Below, in pieces: positions 24,385 to 30,054 of a stretch of 30,054 nt of DNA. The stretch's first letter is position 1, and the number at the start of each line of letters is the position of its first letter. The position numbers and the translations under genes were made by a program. Source of the DNA: DAOUKH01 sp034421515 (lineage in GTDB: Bacteria > Chloroflexota > Dehalococcoidia > SHYB01). The stretch is from positions 1 to 30,054 of the forward strand of contig DAOUKH010000054.1 in NCBI GenBank assembly GCA_034421515.1, written 5' to 3'. Below the pieces are notes generated by a model that searched no databases, was not told the origin of the DNA, and saw only the letters and a program-made list of their open reading frames with translations.

Positions 24385-24579
24385 GTGGTCGAAGTAAAGC
24401 TCGGACCCGAAGAAGCATTCGATTCGATGCTGCGCCGCTTCAACAAGCGCGTTCAGCAGGACGGCATCCTGGCTGAGGCGCGCCGGCGCGAGCACTTTGA
24501 GAAGCCAAGCACCAAGCGCAAAAAGAAGGAAGCCGCCAAGCGCCGCAAGAGCGCCCGCCAGAGCCGGCGGCAGTCGTAA
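24385..24579 (+). CDS. rpsU: 30S ribosomal protein bS21
   Basis: Small-subunit protein that helps mRNA base-pair with 16S rRNA at initiation. I use the GTG at 24385 (MVEVKLGPEEAFDSMLRRF), which gives 64 residues; the frame is open further upstream, but that part is the leader. FNKRVQQDGILAEARRREHF and the lysine/arginine-rich C-terminus are diagnostic. A purine run lies 8 bases upstream. The stop abuts the yqeY start with no gap. Confidence 0.95.
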   Translation: MVEVKLGPEEAFDSMLRRFNKRVQQDGILAEARRREHFEKPSTKRKKKEAAKRRKSARQSRRQS

Positions 24580-25029
24580 ATGGGCCTCCGCGAACAGCTC
24601 GACGCCGACCTCAAGGAGGCCATGCGCGCCCGCGACCGCACCCGGATGGACACGGTGCGGCAAATTAAGTCCACCGTCGACACCGAGGAGAGCCGCAAGG
24701 GCGCGGACTTCGACGACCAGGCCATCGAAGAGGTCATCACGCGGCTGGCCCGCCAGCACCGCGAGAGCATCGAGGTCTTCCGCCAACAGGACCGCGCCGA
24801 GCTCGCCGACAAGGAAGAGGCCGAGCTCGCCCTCCTGCTCGCCTACCTCCCCGAGCAGCTCACCGCCGACGACATCCGCGCCATGGCCGAAGAGGCCGCC
24901 GCCGCCGTCGGCGCATCCGGCCCCGCCGACAAAGGCAAGGTGATGGGGCAGCTCATGCCCAAGGTCAAGGGCCGCGCCGAAGGCAAGCTCGTCAACCAGA
25001 CCGTCACCGACCTCCTCGCCTCCCTGTAG
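24580..25029 (+). CDS. yqeY: GatB/YqeY-domain protein
   Basis: 149 residues, all YqeY: MGLREQLDADLKEAMRARD, DTVRQIKSTVD, EEAELALLLAYLPEQLT and DKGKVMGQLMPKVKGRAEGK. The fold resembles the tRNA-binding tail of GatB; its role is unsettled. rpsU-yqeY is a widespread gene pair. The stop codon TAG lies in the TGTAGGGGCGA sequence of a type D hairpin repeat, so the repeat may have set the current C-terminus. Confidence 0.93.
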   Translation: MGLREQLDADLKEAMRARDRTRMDTVRQIKSTVDTEESRKGADFDDQAIEEVITRLARQHRESIEVFRQQDRAELADKEEAELALLLAYLPEQLTADDIRAMAEEAAAAVGASGPADKGKVMGQLMPKVKGRAEGKLVNQTVTDLLASL

Positions 25030-25050
25030 GGGCGACCCTTGCGGTCGCCC
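25026..25050 (+). repeat. Hairpin repeat type D, copy 3
   Basis: TGTAG then GGGCGACC, 5-base loop, GGTCGCCC. TAG is the stop of yqeY. Confidence 0.83.
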
Positions 25051-25082
25051 GTTCCCCAACCTCTCCCCGCTGGAGCAGCACG

Positions 25083-25162
25083 TTAAAACCTCTCCCCCTT
25101 TGGGGGAGATTGAGAGAGGGCGCGCGCCGCAGGCGCGCGGGCGCCCAGAGGGCGCCTCCCCC
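25083..25162 (+). repeat. Hairpin repeat type A, copy 3
   Basis: TTAAAA, CCTCTCCCCC, TTT loop, GGGGGAGATTGAGAGAGGG, a CGCGCC/GGCGCG hairpin, then GGGCGCC-CAGA-GGGCGCC and CCCCC. The most complete type A copy. Confidence 0.88.
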
Positions 25163-25183
25163 ACCCCTAGCGCCCCCGTGCGC

Positions 25184-25189
25184 TACAAT
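25184..25189 (+). promoter_or_regulatory. Probable -10 box of purQ
   Basis: TACAAT in the context GCGCTACAAT, 15 bases before the purQ ATG. No Shine-Dalgarno and no clear -35; a leader of about 9 bases is predicted. Confidence 0.4.
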
Positions 25190-25204
25190 TGACCGCGAAG
25201 CCCC

Positions 25205-25918
25205 ATGCGATTCGGCGTCATCGTCTTCCCCGGCACTTGGAGCGACCGCGACTTCGAGCACGCCCTCGGCGCGGTCCTCGGCCACGACGTCGAGCGCGTC
25301 TGGCATGAGGACACCGATCTCTCCTCCTACGACTGCATGGTCGTTCCCGGCGGCTTCTCCTACGGCGACTACCTCCGCGCCGGCGCCATCGCCCGCTTCG
25401 CCCCCGTCATGGGCGCCCTCGAACGCTACGCCGCCGACGGGAAGCCCGTGATCGGGAGCTGCAACGGCTTCCAGATCCTCTGCGAGGCCGGCCTGCTCCC
25501 CGGCGCGCTCGTCCGCAACGAGCACCTGGAGTTCCGCTGCGAGTGGACCCACATGCGCACTGAGACCACCGCCAGTCCCTTCACCTCGCGCTGCGACCCC
25601 GGCCATGTGCTACGCATCCCCATCGCCCACGGCGAGGGCCGCTACTACGCCGACGAGGCCACGCTGGCCGACCTCAACGACAGCGGGCGCGTCGCCTTCC
25701 GCTACTGCACGCCCGAGGGCGACGTCACGGCGGAGGCCAACCCCAACGGCTCCCTGCAGAACATCGCGGGCGTCCTAAACGAGGGGCGCAACGTCCTCGG
25801 CCTCATGCCCCACCCCGAACGCTGCTGCGAGTCCATCCTCGGCGGCGAAGACGGCCGCCTCATCCTCGAATCCATCGTCGACAGCGTCCTCCGCCCCCTT
25901 CCTGGGGGCGCCCCTTAA
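25205..25918 (+). CDS. purQ: FGAM synthase glutaminase subunit PurQ
   Basis: Glutamine amidotransferase that feeds ammonia to PurL for formylglycinamidine synthesis. 237 residues with VVPGGFSYGDYLRAGAIARF (47-66), the nucleophile C86 in GSCNGFQIL and the H203-E205 pair in GLMPHPERC. purS and purL are not adjacent here. The last codons lead into TAA supplied by the TTAAG at the left end of a type C repeat, so the C-terminus PLPGGAP may have been altered by that element. Confidence 0.95.
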   Translation: MRFGVIVFPGTWSDRDFEHALGAVLGHDVERVWHEDTDLSSYDCMVVPGGFSYGDYLRAGAIARFAPVMGALERYAADGKPVIGSCNGFQILCEAGLLPGALVRNEHLEFRCEWTHMRTETTASPFTSRCDPGHVLRIPIAHGEGRYYADEATLADLNDSGRVAFRYCTPEGDVTAEANPNGSLQNIAGVLNEGRNVLGLMPHPERCCESILGGEDGRLILESIVDSVLRPLPGGAP

Positions 25919-25951
25919 GCCTCCCTCCCTCTGGGAGGGACTGAGGGCGGG
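25915..25951 (+). repeat. Hairpin repeat type C, copy 2
   Basis: TTAAG, CCTCCCTCCC, TCT loop, GGGAGGGACTGAGGGCGGG. The TAA of its TTAAG is the purQ stop. It sits in the convergent gap before the flavoprotein gene. Confidence 0.87.
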
Positions 25952-25968
25952 CACACACCCCCCGCCCC

Positions 25969-27195
25969 CTACTTCAGCAACTCCCGCACGTTGAACTCCG
26001 GGTTCCGGAGGTCGCCGTGCCGACCGGCGAGGTCCTTCTTCCGCCTGATGAGCCGCTGGAAGACAGGAAACTCCCGCGCGGGCGTGTTCACAGAGAAATA
26101 CGCCGTCATCCGGTCCTCCTTCAGGTACAGCACGGTGAACGACCCCGCCTCCAGGTCGCCGCGGACGACCGACGTGTCCGACTCGCCCTCGTCGCCCGCC
26201 GCCTCCAGGTGCAGGTCGAAGATGTCCGACCACACGTACGTCAGGAGGTCGTAGCGCATCTCCTCCCCGGCCATGTTCGCCCCGGCGACCTGCCCCGAGT
26301 ATTCGGCGTGGCCCCAGTGCTCGACACGGCGGCGCTTCTCGAAGATAGGGTCCGGGTAGTTCGCCACGTCGCCCGCGGCGAACACGTTCGGCGCAGAAGT
26401 GCGCATCTGCTCGTCGACGACGATCCCGTTGTCGAGCGCCAGGCCGGCGCCCGCCGCCAACTCAGTGTTGGGTCGGATGCCGACGCCGACGACGGCGAGG
26501 TCGCAGGCCACGGACGTTCCCGCGGCCAGGACGGCGCTCACGCTGCCGCCGTCGCCCTCGAACCCCTCGACGGGGTTCCCCATCAAGAACGCGACGCCGC
26601 GCGCCTCTGAGAGCTTCTGGACGTGCGCCGCGAGGTTTCTGTCGGCGAAGCGGGGCCAGATCGCCTCCGCCATCTCGATCACGGTCACGTCGAGGCCCAT
26701 CTGGCGGAGGGACGCCGCCGTCTCGAGACCGATGAAGCCGGCCCCGACCACGACGGCCCGCTTCGCCTCCTTTGCCGCCGCGCCGATGGCGTCGGCGTCG
26801 CCCGCGTCGCGCAGGTAGTAGACGCCTGCGAGATCGGCGCCGGGGACGGGGAGCCGGACCGGCGATCCCCCGGTGGCCAGCAGCGCCTGCTCATAGGAGT
26901 AGACCTCGCCGTTGTCGAGCGTAGCCGTCGACGCCGCCGCATCCAGCGACGTCACTGCCGAACCGAGCACCGTCGTCACCCGCAGCTCCGCGTAGTCGGC
27001 CTCCGACGCAAACTCGAGGGATTCGGTCGCCTCTCCGCGCAGGTACTCCTTGGACAACGGCGGCCGGTTGTAGGGCAGCAGCGCTTCGTCCGAGACCAGC
27101 GCGATGGAACCCTCCGCGTCGACGCGCCGGATCTGCTTCGCCGCCTCGGCGGAGGCCAATCCGCCGCCGATCAGGAGGTATTTCACGGTTGGCAT
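25969..27195 (-). CDS. Ferredoxin-reductase-like FAD/NAD(P)H oxidoreductase
   Basis: 408 residues of the AIF/BphA4/putidaredoxin-reductase type. An N-terminal FAD motif LLIGGGLASAEAA (7-19), PYNRPPLSKEYL (41-52), the NAD(P)H motif VVVGAGFIGLETA (148-160), VGVGIRPNT (236-244) and the second FAD contact VFAAGDVANYPDP (271-283). GGAG lies just upstream of the ATG. The electron partner is unknown; no ferredoxin gene is visible nearby. It could serve an oxygenase elsewhere or act as a disulfide- or quinone-type reductase. Confidence 0.9.
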   Translation of the reverse strand: MPTVKYLLIGGGLASAEAAKQIRRVDAEGSIALVSDEALLPYNRPPLSKEYLRGEATESLEFASEADYAELRVTTVLGSAVTSLDAAASTATLDNGEVYSYEQALLATGGSPVRLPVPGADLAGVYYLRDAGDADAIGAAAKEAKRAVVVGAGFIGLETAASLRQMGLDVTVIEMAEAIWPRFADRNLAAHVQKLSEARGVAFLMGNPVEGFEGDGGSVSAVLAAGTSVACDLAVVGVGIRPNTELAAGAGLALDNGIVVDEQMRTSAPNVFAAGDVANYPDPIFEKRRRVEHWGHAEYSGQVAGANMAGEEMRYDLLTYVWSDIFDLHLEAAGDEGESDTSVVRGDLEAGSFTVLYLKEDRMTAYFSVNTPAREFPVFQRLIRRKKDLAGRHGDLRNPEFNVRELLK

Positions 27196-27271
27196 GGAGT
27201 CTCCTTCGTTGAATTCTTGCGTTACGGTTTGCTTGTGTTCTTTCTGTTACGTCGCTTGAGGCCCGTCATCG

Positions 27272-27291
27272 CCCCGGCGAGAGCGCCGGGG
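27272..27291. terminator. Strong hairpin between lhgO and the flavoprotein gene
   Basis: CCCCGGCG, AGAG loop, CGCCGGGG: 8 perfect pairs. It lies 28 bp after the lhgO stop on the minus strand. No T-run follows, so a terminator role is only plausible. Confidence 0.4.
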
Positions 27292-27318
27292 TATCTTCAC
27301 CATGCCCCTCCGGCGCTG

Positions 27319-28539
27319 TCAAGGCGCACGACAAGGGCCAATTCCGGCCCGCTCGACCGCGAGCGCCGCGATCCGCCGCCCGATCTCCAGCGACGCCGTC
27401 GCCGCCGGCGAGGGCGCATTCCGCACGTGGACGGCCCGCGCCGTATGCTCGATGCGGAAGTCGTCGACCAGCCGCCCTTGACGGTCGACCGCCTGCGCTC
27501 TAACGCCCGCCCCACCCGGCTTCAGGTGCTCCGCCCGCGTCTCCGGCACCAACGCCTGCAGCCCACGGACGAACGCCGCCTTGCGCAGCGAGCGGTAGGT
27601 CTCCACCAGTCCCGTCTTCCAGTAGCGCGCCCCCATCCGCCAGAAGCCGGGGTAGCCGAGCATTCCGGCTACCTCACCGAGATTCACCGACGCCTTGCCG
27701 TAGCCCTCCCGCGCCAGCGCCAGCACCGCGTTCGGTCCGGCCTCGACACCGCCGTCGAGCGTGCGCGTGAAGTGCGCTCCCAGGAAGGGGAACCTTGGAT
27801 CCGGCACCGGATAGACGAGCCCGTTGACCAGTTCGCTCGCCTCCGGCGCAAGGAAAAAATACTCACCGCGGAAGGGGATGACCCTGGTATCGCCGCTGCC
27901 GCCCATCATGCGGGCGACGGCGTCGGCGTAGAGCCCGGCGCAGTTCACCACCACCCGACCGGTGACGTCGCCGGCGTTGGTGCGGAGCTCGACACCCTCC
28001 GGCTTCTCGCCGAAGCCAACCACCTTCCCGCCGAAGATGACCTCGGTGTCCGCCCGGCGTGCCCGCTCCAGGTACGCTTCCGTGACGCGAGTGAAGTCGA
28101 CGATGGCGGTGCTCGGCGAATAGAGCGCCTTGACGCCCCGCGTGTGCGGCTCGATCTCCCGCAACCGTTCTGGGCCGATCACCTCGACGCCGGGCACGCC
28201 GTTCGCCTCACCCCGCCGCCGCAGCTCCTCCAGCGCGGGCAGCTCCGCCTCCGACGTCGCCACGATCACCTTGCCGGTCACTTCGTGCGGCACCGACTCC
28301 CGTTCGCAGAACTCCAGCAGCGCCCGCGCACCGGCCACGCACGTCGCCGCCTTCAGCGAGCCGGGCTTGTAGTAGATCCCCGAGTGGATGACCCCGCTGT
28401 TCCGCCCCGACTGATGGACCGCCGCCCGCCCTTCCTTCTCCACCACCGCCACGCGCAGCCGCGGGCTCCCCTCGGCCAGGTGCATCGCCGTCGAAGCCCC
28501 CAGCACCCCCGCCCCAATCACGATCACGTCGTAGTCCAT
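27319..28539 (-). CDS. lhgO: L-2-hydroxyglutarate oxidase
   Basis: FAD enzyme oxidising L-2-hydroxyglutarate to 2-oxoglutarate. 406 residues from the ATG at 28539, chosen over a GTG two codons upstream because of the GGGGCGG spacing. MDYDVIVIGAGVLGAS is the FAD-binding start. HQSGRNSGVIHSGIYYKPGSLKA is the family signature, and VVVNCAGLYAD and IPFRGEYFFL are typical too. It looks intact. Its product feeds the TCA cycle; no linked pathway genes are visible. Confidence 0.92.
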   Translation of the reverse strand: MDYDVIVIGAGVLGASTAMHLAEGSPRLRVAVVEKEGRAAVHQSGRNSGVIHSGIYYKPGSLKAATCVAGARALLEFCERESVPHEVTGKVIVATSEAELPALEELRRRGEANGVPGVEVIGPERLREIEPHTRGVKALYSPSTAIVDFTRVTEAYLERARRADTEVIFGGKVVGFGEKPEGVELRTNAGDVTGRVVVNCAGLYADAVARMMGGSGDTRVIPFRGEYFFLAPEASELVNGLVYPVPDPRFPFLGAHFTRTLDGGVEAGPNAVLALAREGYGKASVNLGEVAGMLGYPGFWRMGARYWKTGLVETYRSLRKAAFVRGLQALVPETRAEHLKPGGAGVRAQAVDRQGRLVDDFRIEHTARAVHVRNAPSPAATASLEIGRRIAALAVERAGIGPCRAP

Positions 28540-28603
28540 CAGCACCGCCCCGGCCCATTATGTCGCAGGCGGGGCTGGGACGTTCTCCCCCTTCTCCCGC
28601 ACC

Positions 28604-28664
28604 TTAAATCCTCTCCCCTCTGGGGGAGACTGAGAGAGGGCACGCGCCGCAGGCGCGTCGGAGG
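28604..28664 (+). repeat. Hairpin repeat type A, copy 4
   Basis: TTAAAT, CCTCTCCCC, TCT, GGGGGAGACTGAGAGAGGG, then a CGCGCC/GGCGCG hairpin and GTCGGAGG, matching the tail of the copy at 8405. Confidence 0.87.
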
Positions 28665-28672
28665 CGGGGGTC

Positions 28673-28691
28673 GGGAGGGGTGCGCCAACGT
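28673..28691 (+). repeat. 19-bp exact repeat, copy 2
   Basis: Identical to 21315-21333. Here it lies between a type A and a type D hairpin. Confidence 0.85.
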
Positions 28692-28721
28692 CCACGTTGC
28701 CAGCCATCCCCTCCCCTGTAG

Positions 28722-28741
28722 GGGCGATTCGCGAATCGCCC
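28722..28741 (+). repeat. Hairpin repeat type D, copy 4
   Basis: GGGCGATTCGCGAATCGCCC, a perfect 20-bp palindrome preceded by CCTGTAG as in copy 3. Confidence 0.85.
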
Positions 28742-28808
28742 GTCCCCCCAACCCCTCTCCAACTTCGTGCTACTCTCCTTCCCTCAAACCCCTCTGCGCT
28801 GAGACGCT

Positions 28809-29450
28809 ATGGCACTCGTGGCCTTCGACCTTGATGGAACGCTGCTGCGCGGAGAGACCGTCTGCGAAGCCATCGCACGGGGCATCGGACATCTTCCTCG
28901 CATGCAGGAACTGGAACGCCTGCAGTCCGATGATGTTGAAGGAATGACGGCGGCCAGAGAAGAGATGGCGGAGTGGTATTCGCTCTTCACCTTTGATGAA
29001 CTCTGTAGGCCTCTCGCCTCAATCCCTGTTGCGCCACGGGCGAATGAGGGGTTCGCACTGCTACACGAGCACGGCTTCAGAATCGCTGTCGTGTCTATGA
29101 CATGGGAGTTTGCTGCAGCGTGGTTCGCCAAGAGATTGGGAGCGGACTACTCGGTAGGCACTGGACTCTCATCGGACGGTTCGATAGCCCATCTTTGGCC
29201 GCGCGATAAGGCAACATGGCTTGTAAGGCTTGCGGGAAAGCTGGGCCTAGGCATGGCCGACGTGAGCGCCGTGGGCGATTCGCGTGGAGACATACTGATG
29301 CTCCTTTCCGTCGGCCATCGGTACTGGGTCGGTCAGACCGTTCCGCCCGAGTTGGCTGGAAGTGTCCGCCATGACCCTGCCGGGGACATACTGGTGTTGG
29401 CTGAACGCATCGTAGAGGGTGTGGGCCACGCCGACACCCTTGCGAGGTAG
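28809..29450 (+). CDS. HAD-family phosphatase (SerB-like)
   Basis: 213 residues of HAD subfamily IB type. Motif I FDLDGT with D7 and D9, motif II S96 (VVSMT), K134, and motif III GDSRGD with D157 and D161. A small helical cap lies between motifs I and II, as in phosphoserine phosphatase. The substrate is unknown. Codon use is clearly more AT-rich and more mixed than in its neighbours, which suggests a different origin or weak expression. Confidence 0.85.
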   Translation: MALVAFDLDGTLLRGETVCEAIARGIGHLPRMQELERLQSDDVEGMTAAREEMAEWYSLFTFDELCRPLASIPVAPRANEGFALLHEHGFRIAVVSMTWEFAAAWFAKRLGADYSVGTGLSSDGSIAHLWPRDKATWLVRLAGKLGLGMADVSAVGDSRGDILMLLSVGHRYWVGQTVPPELAGSVRHDPAGDILVLAERIVEGVGHADTLAR

Positions 29451-29536
29451 CCCGCCGGCGTCTCCGCGTTGCGCCCAACTTCGGCGCCCCGTAGAATCGC
29501 TAACGACCCCTGTAGAACTGCCTGAAGGAGGCGCGC

Positions 29537-30054
29537 GTGCGACAGGCCCGCTATACCGACGACGGCCTCACCGTCGTCGAGGTCGAGCCGCCGCCCTTGC
29601 CCGAGGGCTGGGTGCGCCTCACCGTTGTCTCGTGCGGCATCTGTGGCACCGACCTGCACGTCTACCAGCAGCACGCCTGGTTCGGGCGCGGCGTCTGCCC
29701 AGGCCACGAGTTCGCCGGCTCGATCGCCGAGGGCGGCGCCGGCCTCGCCGACGCGCTCTACGCCGTCGACCCCACCATCCACTGCCGCACCTGCACCTAT
29801 TGCCTCGGCGGCATGCCGCAGTTCTGCGACGGCTATCGGACCATCGGCATCTTCGTCGACGGCGGAGCCGCCGACTCGGTCGTCGTCCCCCGCTACACGC
29901 TGCACCCCGTCGACCCGTCGGTGCCCGACCACATCGCTTCGCAGGCAGAGCCGTTGGCCGTCGGCGTACGGGGCATCCATGTCGGCCCGCTCGAACCCGA
30001 CAGCCGCGCCCTGGTGCTCGGCGCGGGGGCGATCGGACTGGTGACCGGCCTCCT
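29537..30054 (+). CDS. Zinc-dependent alcohol dehydrogenase (MDR family), 3' partial
   Basis: The first 172 residues are visible; the gene runs off the right edge. GTG start with GGAGG five bases upstream. Catalytic zinc ligands C36 (GICGTD), H57-E58 (GHEF) and E138 (QAEPLAVG); structural cysteines C83, C86, C89 and C97 (CRTCTYC...FC). The coenzyme motif GAGAIG starts at 162. It is similar to sorbitol/threonine-type dehydrogenases and distinct from the one at 20006. The substrate is unknown. Confidence 0.9.
   Translation, partial: MRQARYTDDGLTVVEVEPPPLPEGWVRLTVVSCGICGTDLHVYQQHAWFGRGVCPGHEFAGSIAEGGAGLADALYAVDPTIHCRTCTYCLGGMPQFCDGYRTIGIFVDGGAADSVVVPRYTLHPVDPSVPDHIASQAEPLAVGVRGIHVGPLEPDSRALVLGAGAIGLVTGL

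Noticed and set aside
26623..28947. 774-codon plus-strand frame opposite the flavoprotein and lhgO genes
   Set aside because: It is arginine/histidine-rich, spans two real minus-strand genes and a repeat island, and has no recognisable domain.

Overview
The window comes from a high-GC bacterium whose genes are packed on both strands with short intergenic gaps. Gene content (DapL-type lysine/diaminopimelate synthesis, a GldA/GldG-type ABC exporter, a cyclophilin lipoprotein, and many small hairpin repeats between genes) fits a Chloroflexota-like lineage. That placement is inference; no rRNA or marker tree is available here.

Region 1 (1-8226) is the right part of a type I-C CRISPR-Cas locus: the 3' part of cas8c, then cas7c, cas4, cas1 and cas2 in one tightly packed operon, a GC-rich leader of about 200 bp, and an array of 50 repeats with 49 spacers between them. 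cas3 and cas5c would lie to the left, outside the window. The last four full repeats (7901-8162) are a different, mutated repeat type, and a decayed repeat fragment follows, so the distal end is the old end.

Region 2 (8400-12150) is a minus-strand run: threonine synthase, LL-diaminopimelate aminotransferase and the GTPase HflX. Region 3 (12300-13570) holds a YqeK-like HD phosphohydrolase convergent with a Yip1-type membrane protein whose N-terminal zinc ribbon is cut off by an apparent one-base frameshift. Region 4 (13880-18420) is a four-gene plus-strand operon for a GldA/ABC-2/GldG-like transporter plus an internally duplicated DUF4340-like protein. Region 5 (18600-19870) has two tandem cyclophilins, one cytoplasmic and one a lipoprotein. 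Region 6 (20000-25920, plus strand) carries a zinc dehydrogenase, a probable VOC-fold protein, an alpha/beta hydrolase, lspA, rluD, rpsU, yqeY and purQ. Region 7 (25970-28540, minus strand) has a ferredoxin-reductase-like flavoprotein and L-2-hydroxyglutarate oxidase. Region 8 holds an HAD phosphatase and the start of a second zinc dehydrogenase that runs off the right edge.

The least explained material is non-coding. At least nine short hairpin repeats share a GAYTGAG core, and at least four more share a TGTAGGGGCGA-type hairpin. They are spread through the intergenic gaps from 8.4 kb to 28.7 kb, and two of them appear to supply the stop codon of the neighbouring gene. Other points to check are a perfect 32-bp palindrome inside cas8c, two CRISPR spacers that differ at five bases yet encode the same peptide with substitutions, a strong promoter inside the end of rluD that would start the rpsU transcript exactly at a hairpin, and several promoters that predict leaderless mRNAs.
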